Assembly (NCBI GenBank): GCA_035948415.1
Contig: DASZJD010000084.1
Location: forward strand, 1 to 60,115
Length of the DNA: 60,115 nt
DNA from: Acidimicrobiia bacterium
Lineage (GTDB): Bacteria; Actinomycetota; Acidimicrobiia; IMCC26256; PALSA-555
Direction: 5' to 3'
Below the pieces are notes generated by a model. That model was given only the letters and a program-made list of their open reading frames with translations. It was not told the DNA's origin and did not search any database. How positions within the stretch are numbered: position 1 is the first letter of the stretch; the number at the start of each line of letters is the position of its first letter. Of this stretch, positions 32,143-42,551 are shown piece by piece. The position numbers and the translations under genes were made by a program.

Positions 32143-33343
32143 CGCCCGCCCGAGCCCCGGGCCCGGTCGGGGGGCGACCCCCCCGACCGACGTGCTCCGG
32201 CCGGACGCCCGCGAGCTCTACGGCGACGCGCTCACCGCCGACGCCGCCCTGCCCGGGGTCGAGGCGGTCGAGGCCGGTCCCGAGGGCGAGCGCCGCCGCC
32301 CCGGGCTCAGCGTCGGGGCCTGGATCGCCATCGCCTGGATGGTCTTCATCGTGCTCGTGGCCGTGCTGGCCAAGACCGGCATCTTCACCTGGGGCGACCC
32401 CCAGGCGGTCCACGCCTCCTGCGCCCGCAAGGGGCCGTTCTCCACCGACGGGTCCGCCTCCGGTCACCTGCTCGGGTGCGACACCGACGGGCGCGACATG
32501 ATCGCCCGCCTGGCCCTCGGCGCCTGGACGTCGCTCCTGGTCTCGATCGGCGCCATCGCGGTCGGGTTCATCGTCGGCGGGGGCCTCGGGATCGTCGCCG
32601 GCTACTTCGCGGGCCAGCCGAGCCGCGTCATCGCCGCCATCGTCGGCGGCGTGTTCGGCGCCGCCTTCGGCGTCATCGTCGGCGGCGTCGTCGGCGCGGC
32701 GGGCCTCGGGCTCCCGGACGCCGTCGCAGCCGTCATCGGCGCGTTCCTCGGCATCGGCGCCGGGGTCTACTTCGGGTACCAACGCGGCGACGTCGACGCG
32801 TTGATCGCGAACATGTTCAACGTGATGCTGTCCGTCCCCGCGATCGTCCTCGCCCTCGCGCTCGTTGCCTTCTTGCAGGGCAGCGAGGCGGCGGGAACGA
32901 AGGCCGTGCTCCCCGACGTCCTGATCCTCATCATCGCCATCGGGATCGTCGCCGTGCCGCTCGTCGGTCGCATCTCGCGGGCGAGCGCGCTCACGTGGAG
33001 CCAGCGCGAGTTCGTCCTCGCGGCTCGCGCCCAAGGAGCCCGGCCGGGCCGGATCATGGTCCGCGAGGTGCTCCCGAACGTGGCGCCGGCCATGTTCTCG
33101 ATCTCGCTGCTCGGCATCGCGGTGGCGATCGTGGCCGAGGGCACGCTCGCCATCCTCGGCGTGGGGGTGCGGCCGCCGGCCCCGTCGTGGGGCAACATCA
33201 TTGCCCTGGACCGCAACGCCCTGTTCAACAACCCGCACATCGTGTTCGAGGCGTCGCTGCTCATCTTCGTGACCGTGCTGGCCCTCAACTACCTGGGTGA
33301 CGTCGTCCGGGCCCGGTTCGACGTGCGGGAGGCCGGCATTTGA
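32123..33343 (+). CDS. Peptide-type ABC permease (DppC-like) with internal Gly/Ala insertion
   Basis: A 406-residue permease, about 100 longer than normal DppC. It has a Pro-rich leader (1-60), a first helix at 65-84, the DDGRD-like DTDGRDMIAR, and the coupling loop AARAQGARPGRIMVREVLPN. Between GIVAGYFAG and DALIANMFNVMLSVP, normally adjacent, there is an extra ~55-residue Gly/Ala-rich stretch (about 165-221) able to form two more membrane spans. The end ALNYLGDVVRARFDVRE is typical. GTG at 32123 lies in the upstream gene's end, and the stop overlaps the TTG of the ATPase gene. Confidence 0.9.
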   Translation: MPGLRRSARPSPGPGRGATPPTDVLRPDARELYGDALTADAALPGVEAVEAGPEGERRRPGLSVGAWIAIAWMVFIVLVAVLAKTGIFTWGDPQAVHASCARKGPFSTDGSASGHLLGCDTDGRDMIARLALGAWTSLLVSIGAIAVGFIVGGGLGIVAGYFAGQPSRVIAAIVGGVFGAAFGVIVGGVVGAAGLGLPDAVAAVIGAFLGIGAGVYFGYQRGDVDALIANMFNVMLSVPAIVLALALVAFLQGSEAAGTKAVLPDVLILIIAIGIVAVPLVGRISRASALTWSQREFVLAARAQGARPGRIMVREVLPNVAPAMFSISLLGIAVAIVAEGTLAILGVGVRPPAPSWGNIIALDRNALFNNPHIVFEASLLIFVTVLALNYLGDVVRARFDVREAGI

Positions 33344-34428
33344 GCGCCCGCTTCACCGAGGTCCAGTACGACGGGCCGCTGCTGGAGGTCACCGACCTCA
33401 AGACCGCGTTCGACACCGACCGGGGGCTGGTGCGAGCGGTCGACGGGGTGTCGTTCAGCCTCGAGCGGGGCCAGACGCTCGGCATCGTCGGCGAGTCCGG
33501 CTCGGGGAAGACGGTGCTGGCCCGGTCGATCATGAACCTGCTCCCCCACCGGGGCCTGGTGCGAGACGGCTCGGTGCGGTTCGAGGGACGGGAGATCTCG
33601 ACCCTGTCCCCGAAGGAGATGCGCGCCTACTGGGGCGCCCAGATGTCGATGATCTTCCAGGACCCGATGACGTCGCTGAACCCGGTGATGAAGATCGGCA
33701 ACCAGATCACCGAGTCGATCCGCCAGCACCTCGACGTGTCCCGGGACTACGCCGTCGGGCTGGCCGAGGCGCTGCTCGCCTCGGTGCGCATCCCCGAGCC
33801 GAAGGTCCGCCTCGGCGAGTACCCGCACCAGCTCTCCGGGGGGATGCGCCAGCGCGTGTGCATCGCGGTGGCGCTGGCCTGCGGCCCGAAGCTGCTGTTC
33901 GCGGACGAGCCGACGACGGCGCTCGACGTCACCGTCCAGGCCCAGGTGCTCGACCTCATCGCCAAGGAGCAGTCCGAGCGCTTCATGGCCATGATCCTCG
34001 TCACCCACGACCTCGGGGTGGTGGCCGGCCGGGCCCAGGAGATCGCGGTGATGTACGCCGGGCGGATCGTGGAGCGGGCCACGACCAGCGTCCTGTTCGC
34101 CGACATGAAGATGCCGTACACCGAGGCGCTGTTCGCCTCGATCCCCAAGATCGACGAGCACAGCCACACCCGCCTGACCACGATCCCCGGCCGGCCCCCC
34201 GACCTGTCCGAGTCGCCGCCCGGCTGCAAGTTCGCCGCCCGCTGCCGCTACGTGCAGGAGCGCTGCCTCGACGAGGAGCCGCCCCTCCGGGCCGGCGTCG
34301 AGGCCGGCCACGAGTTCCGCTGCTGGTTCCCCGTCGGCACCCCCGAGGGCAACGAGGCGCTCGAGCGCAACGAGCGGGAGGGCCGGGTCCCCGCCGCGGC
34401 CACCGTGGCTGCCGCGGGCGGGGCCTGA
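33340..34428 (+). CDS. Peptide-type ABC ATPase (DppD-like)
   Basis: A 362-residue ABC ATPase. Walker A is GESGSGKTV, the signature is LSGGMRQRV, Walker B is LLFADEPTTALD and the switch His is in LVTHDLG. The C-terminal OppC-type extension has GCKFAARCRYVQERC and FRCWFP, the four-Cys cluster that holds an Fe-S centre in some relatives. The TTG start overlaps the permease stop, and the stop overlaps the next ATG (TGATG). Pairs with the second ATPase. Confidence 0.92.
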   Translation: MSARFTEVQYDGPLLEVTDLKTAFDTDRGLVRAVDGVSFSLERGQTLGIVGESGSGKTVLARSIMNLLPHRGLVRDGSVRFEGREISTLSPKEMRAYWGAQMSMIFQDPMTSLNPVMKIGNQITESIRQHLDVSRDYAVGLAEALLASVRIPEPKVRLGEYPHQLSGGMRQRVCIAVALACGPKLLFADEPTTALDVTVQAQVLDLIAKEQSERFMAMILVTHDLGVVAGRAQEIAVMYAGRIVERATTSVLFADMKMPYTEALFASIPKIDEHSHTRLTTIPGRPPDLSESPPGCKFAARCRYVQERCLDEEPPLRAGVEAGHEFRCWFPVGTPEGNEALERNEREGRVPAAATVAAAGGA

Positions 34429-35501
34429 TGGCCGGGACGGGGACCGCGCACCTGCGCGACCCGGAGCGAGCGCTCCTGCGGGTCGAGGACCTGGTCGTCG
34501 AGTTCCCCGTCGGCCACCTCAACGAACGGGTCCACGCCGTGTCCGGGGTCAGCCTCGACATGATGGCGGGCGAGACCCTCGGCCTGGTGGGCGAGTCCGG
34601 CTGCGGCAAGTCGACGACCGGGCGGGCCGTGATGCAGCTCCCGCCGCCGCAGTCGGGCAGCGTCCGCTTCGACGGCGTCGAGCTCACGAGCCTCCGGGGC
34701 GAGGCGCTGCGCCGCGTCCGCCCCCAGCTCCAGATGATCTTCCAGGACCCGATCTCGTCCTTGAACCCGCGCCGACGGGTCCGAGACATCGTCCGAGAGG
34801 GCCTCGACATCTGGCAGCTGGGCGACAAGCCGGCTCGCGACGCCAAGGTGGACGAGGTCCTGGACGCCGTCGGCATGGAGCCGGCGAACGCCGCCCGCCA
34901 CCCGCACGAGTTCTCGGGCGGCCAGTGCCAGCGCATCTCGATCGCCCGGGCCGTGGTCACCGACCCGAAGCTGATCATCTGCGACGAGCCCGTGTCGGCC
35001 CTCGACGTCTCGGTCCAGGCCCAGATCCTGAACCTGCTCGAGGACATGAAGCGCCGCTACGGGCTCACGATGGTGTTCATCGCCCACGACCTCGCGGTCG
35101 TGAAGAACGTCAGCGACCGGGTCCTCGTCATGTACCTCGGCAAGATGTGCGAGGTCGGGTCGCCCGAGGACCTGTACGCCCAGCCGTCGCACCCGTACAC
35201 CGGCGCGCTGCTCGCCGCCATCCCCGTCCCCGACCCGTCCGTGCGTCCCGACGAGGAGCGGGTCCTCGGCGGCGAGGTCCCGTCCCCGATCCACCCGCCG
35301 ACCGGCTGCCGGTTCCGCACCCGCTGCCCGAAGGCCCAGGAACGGTGCGCGGCGGAGGAGCCCGTCCTCCGCCCGATCGGGCCCAACCACTACGTGGCGT
35401 GTCACTTCCCGCTCCAGCCGGGCGAGCAGATCGACTTCACGCGCGTCGGCGTCGGCGCCACCATCGACGCCTCGCCCGACGGCGACCGCGCCCACCGCTG
35501 A
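34428..35501 (+). CDS. Peptide-type ABC ATPase (DppF-like)
   Basis: A 357-residue ABC ATPase, last of the operon. Walker A is GESGCGKST, MIFQDPISSLNPRR is the Q-loop region, the signature is FSGGQCQRISIARAV, Walker B is LIICDEPVSALD, and IAHDLAVVK holds the switch His. The C-terminal extension has GCRFRTRCPKAQERC, again the Cys cluster of the family. A hairpin follows within 20 bases. Confidence 0.93.
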   Translation: MAGTGTAHLRDPERALLRVEDLVVEFPVGHLNERVHAVSGVSLDMMAGETLGLVGESGCGKSTTGRAVMQLPPPQSGSVRFDGVELTSLRGEALRRVRPQLQMIFQDPISSLNPRRRVRDIVREGLDIWQLGDKPARDAKVDEVLDAVGMEPANAARHPHEFSGGQCQRISIARAVVTDPKLIICDEPVSALDVSVQAQILNLLEDMKRRYGLTMVFIAHDLAVVKNVSDRVLVMYLGKMCEVGSPEDLYAQPSHPYTGALLAAIPVPDPSVRPDEERVLGGEVPSPIHPPTGCRFRTRCPKAQERCAAEEPVLRPIGPNHYVACHFPLQPGEQIDFTRVGVGATIDASPDGDRAHR

Positions 35502-35503
35502 CA

Positions 35504-35518
35504 CCGAGCAAGGCTCGG
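35504..35518. terminator. Short hairpin between the ABC operon and lon
   Basis: CCGAGC-AAG-GCTCGG gives a 6-base stem and 3-base loop in the 36-base space between convergent genes. Location suggests termination for both strands; the stem is short and no T-run is present. Confidence 0.4.
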
Positions 35519-35537
35519 GCCGCGGGGGCGCGGGTCG

Positions 35538-37883
35538 TCAGGCTGCCAGCGCCTGGTCGGGCGTGGCCAGCGCGAGGTCGAGGACCTCGGCCACGTCGTC
35601 GACCAGGTGGAAGGTGAGCTGCTCGCGCACGGCGGCCGGGACGTCGTCCAGGTCGGGTCCGTTGCGGGCGGGCAGGATCACCGTGGTGAGCCCGGCCCGC
35701 TGGGCCGCCAGGACCTTCTGCTTGACGCCGCCGATGGGCAGCACGCGACCCTGCAGGGTCACCTCGCCGGTCATGCCCACGTCGGGTCGCACCGGCCGTC
35801 CCGTCAGCAGACTGGCGAGCGCCGTCGTCATCGTGACGCCGGCCGACGGGCCGTCCTTCGGGATGGCGCCGGCGGGCACGTGGACGTGGAAGCGTCGGGC
35901 CGCGTCGGCGGGGTTCACGCCGAGCGCGTCGGCGTGGCCCTGCACGTAGGACAGCGCGATCTGGGCCGACTCCTTCATGACGTCGCCCAGCTGGCCGGTC
36001 AGGGTCAGGCCGGGCTCGCCCGCCATCGCCGTCGCCTCGATGAACAGCACGTCGCCACCGGTTCCGGTCACGGCCAAGCCGGTCGCGACACCGGGCGTCG
36101 CCGTCCGGTCGGCGAGCTCGGCGAAGAACCGCGGCCGACCCAGGGCACCCGGCACGGCGTCGGCGTCGACGACCACCGGGGCGGTGGCGTCGCCGCTCAC
36201 GAGCCGGGCCGCCACCTTGCGCAGCAGCTTCCCGAGCTCGCGCTCGAGGTTCCGGACCCCGGCCTCGCGGGTGTAGTCGGTGACGATGCGCCGCAGCGCC
36301 CCGTCGTCGATCGTGACGTCGTCGACCCCGAGGCCGTTGCGCTCCAGCTGGCGGTCCAGCAAGTGGTCGCGGGCGATCGCCACCTTCTCGTCCTCGGTGT
36401 AGCCGTCGAGGCGGATCACCTCGAGCCGGTCGAGGAGCGGCCCCGGGATCGTCTCGGCCAGGTTCGCAGTCGCGATGAACAGCACCTGCGACAGGTCGAG
36501 GTCGACCTCGAGGTAGTGGTCACGGAAGGTGTGGTTCTGCGCCGGGTCGAGGACCTCGAGCAGCGCCGACGACGGGTCGCCCCGCCAGTCGGCCCCGAGC
36601 TTGTCCACCTCGTCGAGCACGATCACGGGGTTCATCGTGCCGGCCTCGGTTAGGGCGCGGACGACGCGGCCCGGCCGGGCGCCGACGTACGTGCGCCGGT
36701 GCCCTCGGATCTCAGCCTCGTCGTGCACGCCGCCGAGCGCCACCCGGGTGAACTTCCGACCGAGGGCGCGCGCGATCGACTCGCCGAGCGAGGTCTTCCC
36801 CACGCCGGGGGGCCCGACCAGCGCCAGGATGGCGCCGACGCCGCGGCCGGTGGCCTCACCGAGGCCCCGGTCGGCGCGCAGCTTCCGCACCGCGAGGAAC
36901 TCCACGATGCGGTCCTTCACGTCCTCGAGACCGGTGTGGTCGGCGTCGAGGATGCGTCGGGCCGCGCCGACGTCCAGGTTGTCGTCGCTGCGCTCGCCCC
37001 AGGGGACCTCGAGCAGCGTGTCGAGCCAGGTGCGGATCCACCCGTGCTCCGGGCTCTGCTCGCTCGTCCGCTCGAGGCGGTCGAGCTCGCGGGTGGCCGC
37101 GTCGCGGATCGCCTCGGGCAGGTCGCGCTCCTCGAGCGTGCGTCGGAACTCGGAGACCACGTCGCCGTCGTTCTCGCCCAGCTCCTTGCGGATGGCGTCC
37201 ATCTGTCGGCGCAGCAGGAACTCCTTCTGCTGGGCCTCCATCCCGTCGGTCACCTCGGAGCGGATCCGATCGGCGACCTCGAGCTCCGCGAGGGCGTCGC
37301 GCGCCCACGCCACCACCGCCTCGAGCCGCGCCTCGACGTCGAGGGTCTCGAGCAGCTCCACCTTGCGCTCGATGGCCAGGTCGGGCCACCAACCGGCGGT
37401 GTCGGCGAGCGCGCCGGGATCGGTGACGCCCTGGATGGCCTCGGCGAGACGCCCGGCGCGAAGCCGCGTGGCGATCTCGCTCACGATGGCCCGGTACTCA
37501 GTGCTGAGCTCCTGGGCCCGCGGGGACGCGGCCGCCGGCTCGGCGACCGGCTCGGCCTCGACCCAGAGCGCGGCGTCGGTGCCGGCCACGCCGACCCCGA
37601 CCACGGCGCGCGAGAGGCCTCGCAGCAGCAACGCCTGGACGCCGTTCGGCAGCTCGCCGGCGCTCTCGATGCGCGCCACGGTGCCGACGCGGGCGTACCG
37701 GCCCTCGACCCGGGGCACGAGGAGGACCTGGCCGTCCCCGCCGCCGGCGGCCTCGGCCGCCCGGCGGGCGTCGTCGGACTCAAGGGCGAGGGTGACGACC
37801 ATCTGGGGCAGGACCACACCGCTGCTCAGGGGGAGCAGGGGCAGCACCAGGCGCTCGTCCAGGGAAGGGCTCGTGTCGGCCAT
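35538..37883 (-). CDS. lon: ATP-dependent Lon protease
   Basis: A 781-residue Lon. The N-terminal substrate domain opens [19 protein letters not shown]. The AAA+ core has [20 protein letters not shown] (Walker A) and [13 protein letters not shown] (Walker B). The protease domain carries the catalytic Ser in [17 protein letters not shown] and the Lys further on, near [10 protein letters not shown]. Length and order match LonA. It degrades damaged and regulatory proteins in the cytoplasm. The promoter stretch has two GGATCC sites 20 bases apart (about 37890-37922) with a GTAATC repeat between them, but no HAIR/HspR-type heat-shock element was found. Start ATG follows GAGGT. Confidence 0.95.
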   Translation of the reverse strand: MADTSPSLDERLVLPLLPLSSGVVLPQMVVTLALESDDARRAAEAAGGGDGQVLLVPRVEGRYARVGTVARIESAGELPNGVQALLLRGLSRAVVGVGVAGTDAALWVEAEPVAEPAAASPRAQELSTEYRAIVSEIATRLRAGRLAEAIQGVTDPGALADTAGWWPDLAIERKVELLETLDVEARLEAVVAWARDALAELEVADRIRSEVTDGMEAQQKEFLLRRQMDAIRKELGENDGDVVSEFRRTLEERDLPEAIRDAATRELDRLERTSEQSPEHGWIRTWLDTLLEVPWGERSDDNLDVGAARRILDADHTGLEDVKDRIVEFLAVRKLRADRGLGEATGRGVGAILALVGPPGVGKTSLGESIARALGRKFTRVALGGVHDEAEIRGHRRTYVGARPGRVVRALTEAGTMNPVIVLDEVDKLGADWRGDPSSALLEVLDPAQNHTFRDHYLEVDLDLSQVLFIATANLAETIPGPLLDRLEVIRLDGYTEDEKVAIARDHLLDRQLERNGLGVDDVTIDDGALRRIVTDYTREAGVRNLERELGKLLRKVAARLVSGDATAPVVVDADAVPGALGRPRFFAELADRTATPGVATGLAVTGTGGDVLFIEATAMAGEPGLTLTGQLGDVMKESAQIALSYVQGHADALGVNPADAARRFHVHVPAGAIPKDGPSAGVTMTTALASLLTGRPVRPDVGMTGEVTLQGRVLPIGGVKQKVLAAQRAGLTTVILPARNGPDLDDVPAAVREQLTFHLVDDVAEVLDLALATPDQALAA

Positions 37884-38024
37884 CGTGACCTCGGATCCGA
37901 TTACAGGATTACGTTGACGGATCCAACGGCGGGGCCGGGATCCTCATTCCCGACCCGACCCTCAGCAATGGCGCCGGCTCCTGGGCCCCCAGGGCCCGCT
38001 CGGGCCGGAGCCGGGGCCGGGGGC

Positions 38025-39416
38025 CTAGCCGGGGCCGGTCATGCGCTCGGGCCGGACCAGCCGGTCGAACTCCTCGGCGCTGAGGTGCCCGAGGGCGACC
38101 GCGGCCTCCCGGAGGGAGGTCCGATGGCGGTGGGCGTGCTTGGCGATCTCGGCCGCGGTGTCGTAGCCGAGCTGGGGGCTCAGGGCGGTCACCACCATCA
38201 GCGAGCTGGCCAGGTGCTCGGCGATCCGGTCGGTGTTGGCCTCGAGCCCCTCGACGGCGAACCGCCGGAAGTTCGTCGCCGAGTCGGCGAGGAGCCCGAT
38301 CGACTGGAGGACGTTGAAGATCATGACGGGCTTGAAGACGTTGAGCTCGAAGTTGCCTTGCGACCCGGCGAACCCGACCGTGGCGTCGTTGCCGAGGACC
38401 TGGGTGCACACCATCGTGAGGGCCTCAGCCTGGGTGGGGTTCACCTTGCCCGGCATGATCGAGGAGCCGGGCTCGTTCTCCGGGAACACGAGCTCGCCCA
38501 GGCCGGCGCGGGGTCCGGACGCGAGCCACCGCAGGTCGTTGGCGATCTTCATCAGCGACACCGCGAGCGTGCGGAGCGTGCCGCTGGCCTGGACGAGGGC
38601 GTCGTGGGCGGCGAGGGCGGCGAACTTGTTCGGTGCTGACACGAAGGGCAGCCCGGTCAGCTCGGCGATCCCAGCCGCCACGCGCTCGGCGAACTCCGGG
38701 TGGGTGTTGAGGCCGGTGCCGACGGCGGTGCCGCCGATCGCCAGCTCGTAGAGGTCGGGCAGCGCGGTGTCGATGCGGTCGAGGTCGGCGTCGAGCTGGG
38801 CCACGTAGCCCGAGAACTCCTGGCCGAGGGTCAGCGGCACCGCGTCCTGGAGGTGGGTGCGCCCGATCTTCACGATGTCGGCGAAGGCGACGGCCTTGGC
38901 GTCGAGCGCGTCGCGCAGGGCTCGGATCGCGGGCTGGAGTCGGTGGGTCAGCTCCTCGACGGCGGCGATGTGCATCGCGGTCGGGAAGGTGTCGTTCGAG
39001 GACTGGGACATGTTGACGTGGTCGTTCGGGTGGACGGGGTCCTTGCTGCCCTTCGTGCCCCCGCCCAGCTCGATGGCCCGGTTGGCGACGACCTCGTTCA
39101 CGTTCATGTTCGTCTGGGTGCCGCTGCCGGTCTGCCAGACCGCGAGCGGGAACTCGTCGGCCAAGCCGCCGGCGATGATCTCGTCGGCCGCGGCGACGAT
39201 CAGCGTGGCGAGCTCCGGCGCCAGCTGGCCGAGGTCCTGGTTGACGAGCGCGGCCGCCTTCTTGAGGATCGCCATGCCGCGGATCACCGACGCCGGCATC
39301 CGCTCCTCGCCGATGCTGAAGTGGTGCAGCGACCGCTGGGTCTGCGCGCCCCAGTACCGGTCGGCGGGGACCTCGATCGGTCCCATGCTGTCCGTCTCGG
39401 TTCGGGTCGCCGTCAT
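38025..39416 (-). CDS. fumC: Class II fumarase
   Basis: A 463-residue fumarate hydratase converting fumarate to L-malate in the TCA cycle. The family signature [11 protein letters not shown] is intact, the N-terminal [14 protein letters not shown] and [16 protein letters not shown] are FumC hallmarks, and [15 protein letters not shown] and [11 protein letters not shown]-like [17 protein letters not shown] form the rest of the active site. ATG at 39416 is 11 bases after the SDR stop, so it may be the second gene of a two-gene operon. The downstream space to lon holds GC-rich palindromes (CCTGGG/CCCAGG at 37980-37993) that may end transcription. Confidence 0.95.
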   Translation of the reverse strand: MTATRTETDSMGPIEVPADRYWGAQTQRSLHHFSIGEERMPASVIRGMAILKKAAALVNQDLGQLAPELATLIVAAADEIIAGGLADEFPLAVWQTGSGTQTNMNVNEVVANRAIELGGGTKGSKDPVHPNDHVNMSQSSNDTFPTAMHIAAVEELTHRLQPAIRALRDALDAKAVAFADIVKIGRTHLQDAVPLTLGQEFSGYVAQLDADLDRIDTALPDLYELAIGGTAVGTGLNTHPEFAERVAAGIAELTGLPFVSAPNKFAALAAHDALVQASGTLRTLAVSLMKIANDLRWLASGPRAGLGELVFPENEPGSSIMPGKVNPTQAEALTMVCTQVLGNDATVGFAGSQGNFELNVFKPVMIFNVLQSIGLLADSATNFRRFAVEGLEANTDRIAEHLASSLMVVTALSPQLGYDTAAEIAKHAHRHRTSLREAAVALGHLSAEEFDRLVRPERMTGPG

Positions 39417-39427
39417 CGCGATCGACG

Positions 39428-40282
39428 CTAGCCCTGGTCGCGGCGTCGACCCGGTGAGCCGGCGCGCCGCACGTGCCGATCGAAGGACGCCCGGAGGTAG
39501 GGGCCGAGGAGCCCGGCGGCGCGCGCCAGCACCGCCGTCCCCGGGTCGGCGGTGATGACGAGCCGGTCCCGCTCGACGCCCCGCACGATCGCCCGCGCCA
39601 CGGTCGCCGGCGACCGCACCTTCACGGATGCCGAGATCCGCGCCGTCGCCGCGGGCTTCTCGAGGTTCTCGCGCGCCAGCCCCGGCGTGTCGGTGTCGGG
39701 CGGGTAGGCGCAGGCGACGACGACGCCGTACGGCTTCAGCTCGCACCGGAGCGTCTCGGCCAGGCCTCGGACCGCGAACTTCGCCGGCGAGTAGGCCGAG
39801 TAGCCGTAGACCCCGACGATGCCGGCGGTCGAGGACACGAGCAGGAGATGGCCGCGGCGGCGCTCGATCATCGAGGGCACGACGCTGCGGACCGCGTGCA
39901 GCGTCCCGAAGTAGTCGAGGGCCATCTGCTCGTCGAACGCCGACGCCGGCAGCTGCTCGAAGTGGCCGGGGCGCGCCGCGCCCGCGCTCGTCACCAGCAC
40001 GTCGACCGGTCCGAGCTGGGCCGTCAGCAGGGCCACGGCGACCTCGAGCCGGTCCGGTTCGGTGACGTCGGCGGGCTCGGCCGCCACCCGCGTCCGGTCG
40101 CCGACGCTGCGCTCGAGGTCGTCGAGCGCGCGCGTGAGCCGCGTCGCGTCTCGGGCGACGATCGAGACGCGGGCGCCCCGCGCCAGCGCGGCGCGAGCGG
40201 TCTCCAGCCCGATGCCGCTCGATCCGCCGGTCACGAGGACGTGCGCGTCGGCGAGGCGGGTCACGGCCCGGGATGGTGCCAT
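39428..40282 (-). CDS. SDR oxidoreductase, 3-ketodihydrosphingosine-reductase-like
   Basis: A 284-residue short-chain dehydrogenase. The cofactor motif is [21 protein letters not shown], the structural [14 protein letters not shown] replaces the usual NNAG, and the catalytic part is [20 protein letters not shown] (Ser, Tyr, Lys). SSGIGLE with YPPDTDTPG near residue 200 is typical of the KDSR subgroup, which acts on long-chain sphingoid or acyl ketones. The C-terminus is basic. It is divergent from the secreted hydrolase gene, with only 34 bases between starts, and precedes fumC. Confidence 0.85.
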   Translation of the reverse strand: MAPSRAVTRLADAHVLVTGGSSGIGLETARAALARGARVSIVARDATRLTRALDDLERSVGDRTRVAAEPADVTEPDRLEVAVALLTAQLGPVDVLVTSAGAARPGHFEQLPASAFDEQMALDYFGTLHAVRSVVPSMIERRRGHLLLVSSTAGIVGVYGYSAYSPAKFAVRGLAETLRCELKPYGVVVACAYPPDTDTPGLARENLEKPAATARISASVKVRSPATVARAIVRGVERDRLVITADPGTAVLARAAGLLGPYLRASFDRHVRRAGSPGRRRDQG

Positions 40283-40300
40283 ACCGCGGCGGGACTCCGA

Positions 40301-40306
40301 TACGTT
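40301..40306 (+). promoter_or_regulatory. -10 like box for a near-leaderless transcript
   Basis: TACGTT ends 10 bases before the ATG at 40317, inside a 34-base divergent intergenic space with no ribosome site. The identical box occurs before the genes at 21143 and 51847. Confidence 0.42.
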
Positions 40307-40316
40307 GCCGGACGGC

Positions 40317-42551
40317 ATGCCGCGTCGCTCGCTGCTTCTCACCGCGCTCGTCGTCGGCGCGCTCACGGTGCCGCCCGCGGCCGCAGGCGCGAGCGGCCCG
40401 CCGGCGGTGGCCACGGCGAGCCCTTCCGCGGGCTTCCACGCCGCCGGCAGCGTCGAGCAGGTGTACGTCACGGGTGCGCCGAGCGGGACGCGGCTGGACC
40501 TGGTGGGCGCCACCGGGGCCCGGGTGCAGGAGGGACACGCCGATTCGCAGGGGGCGCTGCTGTTCCGCAGAGTCGCGCCCGGCGACGGGTACCGCGTCCA
40601 GTCGGGCGACGGCCGGCACCTCCGGTCGCCAGAGCTGCGGGTGCTGCGTCCCGACGAGAGCCCGCCCCCGTCCTTCTACCGGAGCCAGCGCCTCGGCCCC
40701 GGCTACGGGTACCTCACCACCCGCGACGGGACGGAGCTGGCGGTGAACGTGCACCTGCCCGGGCCCCCCGAGCTCGGCCCGTACCCGACGGTCGTCGAGT
40801 ACTCGGGCTACGACCCCGCCAACCCGGGCGGCACCCAGCCGGCGTCGATGATCGCCCAGGCCCTCGGCTACGCGACCGTCGGGGTGAACATGCGCGGCAC
40901 CGGCTGCTCGGGCGGGGCGTGGGACTACTTCGAGCCGCTGCAGTCCCTCGACGGCTACGACGCCATCGAGGCCGTCGCGGCCCAGCCGTGGGTGCTGCAC
41001 GGCCTGGTCGGGATGGTCGGCATCTCGTACCCGGGCATCACCCAGCTGTTCGTCGCCGCCACCCGGCCGCCTCACCTGGCCGCGATCACGCCGCTGTCGG
41101 TCATCGACGACACCTATCGCGGCGTCCTCTACCCGGGGGGCATCCTCAACGTGGGCTTCGCGGTGGCCTGGGCCAAGGACCGCCAGCACGACGCGCAGCC
41201 GGCGGGGCAGTCGTGGGCGCGCCGGCGCATCCGCGACGGCGACGCCGCCTGCGCCGCCAACCAGGCCCTGCGGCTCCAGACCCCCGACGTCCTCGGCCAG
41301 ATTCGCGCCGCCCGCTTCTACGTCCCGGCTCGGCTCGACCACCTGAACCTCGACCTCCTGGTCTCGAAGATCACGGCGCCCACGTTCCTCGCCGGCGCGC
41401 TCGAGGACGAGCAGACCGGTGGCCGGTGGCCCGAGCTCGTCAGCCACTTCCCCCCGACGACGACGCTGCGGGTCACGATGACGAACGGCACCCACGCCGA
41501 GGGGTTCGGACCGGCGGTGGCCGTGCGCTGGGGCGAGTTCCTCGACCTCTACGTCGCCCGTCGGATCCCGGCCATCCCGGCCGGGGTGCGGGCCGCGGCC
41601 CCGGTGGAGTACGCGGCGATCTTCGGGACCGCGCTCTCGCTGCCCCCGGACCGCTTCGCGGGGGCGACGAGCTACGCCAGCGCCCTGGCCCGCTACGAGG
41701 CCGAGCCTCGCGTGCGCGTCCTCTTCGACAACGGGGCCGGGCCCCCGGTCGGCGCGCCGGTGCCGGGCTTCGAGGCCTCGTTCCCGAGCTGGCCGCCCCC
41801 CGGCGTGCTGCCGACGACGTGGTACCTCCGGGCCGGTGGGCGCCTCGACCGGTCGGCGCCCCCGGCCGCCGACCACGGGTCCGACGCGTACCAGTACGAC
41901 CCGACCTCCGTGCCCGCCACCGACGCCACCCCGGAGACCGCGAACGACATCTTTGGGAGCCTGCCGCCGTACAACTGGGAGGCCCCGCGCGCCGGCGCCG
42001 CGCTCGCGTACACGAGCGACCCGCTTCCCCGCGACTTGGTGCTCACCGGGCCGGCCAGCGTCGACCTGTGGTTGCGCACGACCGCGCCGGACACGGACCT
42101 CGAGGTCGCGCTCACCGAGGTCCGCCCCGACGGCAAGGAGACGTACGTGCAGAGCGGCTGGCTGCGGGCGAGCCACCGGACCACGCTCGACGCCGCGGCG
42201 TCGACGCCGCTCGAGCCCCGCTACACGGACGAGCAGGCGCAGGTCCGCGCCATGCCGAAGGGCCGGCACGCGCTGGTCCGGGTGCCGCTGTTCCCGATCG
42301 CGCACGCCTTCCGCGCCGGGTCGCGGCTCCGCATCATCGTGCAGGCCCCGGGCGGCAACCGGCCCCTCTGGGCGTTCGAGGACCTGCCCGCGGCCGGCTC
42401 GGTCCGCAACGAGGTCGCCCGGTCGGGCATGCTGGCGTCCAAGCTCGTGCTCCCCGTCAACCCCGCCGTCGCGGTGCCGACCCCGCTGCCGCCCTGCCCC
42501 GCGCTGCGAGGCGAGCCGTGTCGCACCGCCGACCCGCCGGTGGGACGATGA
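40317..42551 (+). CDS. Secreted CocE/X-Pro dipeptidyl-peptidase family hydrolase
   Basis: A 744-residue exported alpha/beta hydrolase. Residues 1-25 are a signal peptide ([20 protein letters not shown]). A beta-rich segment follows, then the hydrolase domain from about 125. The nucleophile is Ser237 in VGISYPG, the acid lies in [11 protein letters not shown] and the His in [11 protein letters not shown]. The C-terminal jelly-roll (PFAM X-Pro peptidase C type) includes [20 protein letters not shown]. Such enzymes cleave Xaa-Pro peptides, cocaine-like esters or antibiotic esters, so the bond type is open. The stop overlaps the ATG of the DUF885 gene, suggesting linked peptide or ester scavenging. 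Confidence 0.88.
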   Translation: MPRRSLLLTALVVGALTVPPAAAGASGPPAVATASPSAGFHAAGSVEQVYVTGAPSGTRLDLVGATGARVQEGHADSQGALLFRRVAPGDGYRVQSGDGRHLRSPELRVLRPDESPPPSFYRSQRLGPGYGYLTTRDGTELAVNVHLPGPPELGPYPTVVEYSGYDPANPGGTQPASMIAQALGYATVGVNMRGTGCSGGAWDYFEPLQSLDGYDAIEAVAAQPWVLHGLVGMVGISYPGITQLFVAATRPPHLAAITPLSVIDDTYRGVLYPGGILNVGFAVAWAKDRQHDAQPAGQSWARRRIRDGDAACAANQALRLQTPDVLGQIRAARFYVPARLDHLNLDLLVSKITAPTFLAGALEDEQTGGRWPELVSHFPPTTTLRVTMTNGTHAEGFGPAVAVRWGEFLDLYVARRIPAIPAGVRAAAPVEYAAIFGTALSLPPDRFAGATSYASALARYEAEPRVRVLFDNGAGPPVGAPVPGFEASFPSWPPPGVLPTTWYLRAGGRLDRSAPPAADHGSDAYQYDPTSVPATDATPETANDIFGSLPPYNWEAPRAGAALAYTSDPLPRDLVLTGPASVDLWLRTTAPDTDLEVALTEVRPDGKETYVQSGWLRASHRTTLDAAASTPLEPRYTDEQAQVRAMPKGRHALVRVPLFPIAHAFRAGSRLRIIVQAPGGNRPLWAFEDLPAAGSVRNEVARSGMLASKLVLPVNPAVAVPTPLPPCPALRGEPCRTADPPVGR

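Noticed and set aside
37884-37930. Repeated GGATCC and GTAATC upstream of lon as a heat-shock operator
   Set aside because: It does not match the HAIR (HspR) or CIRCE (HrcA) inverted repeats, and GGATCC is a short palindrome that can recur by chance.
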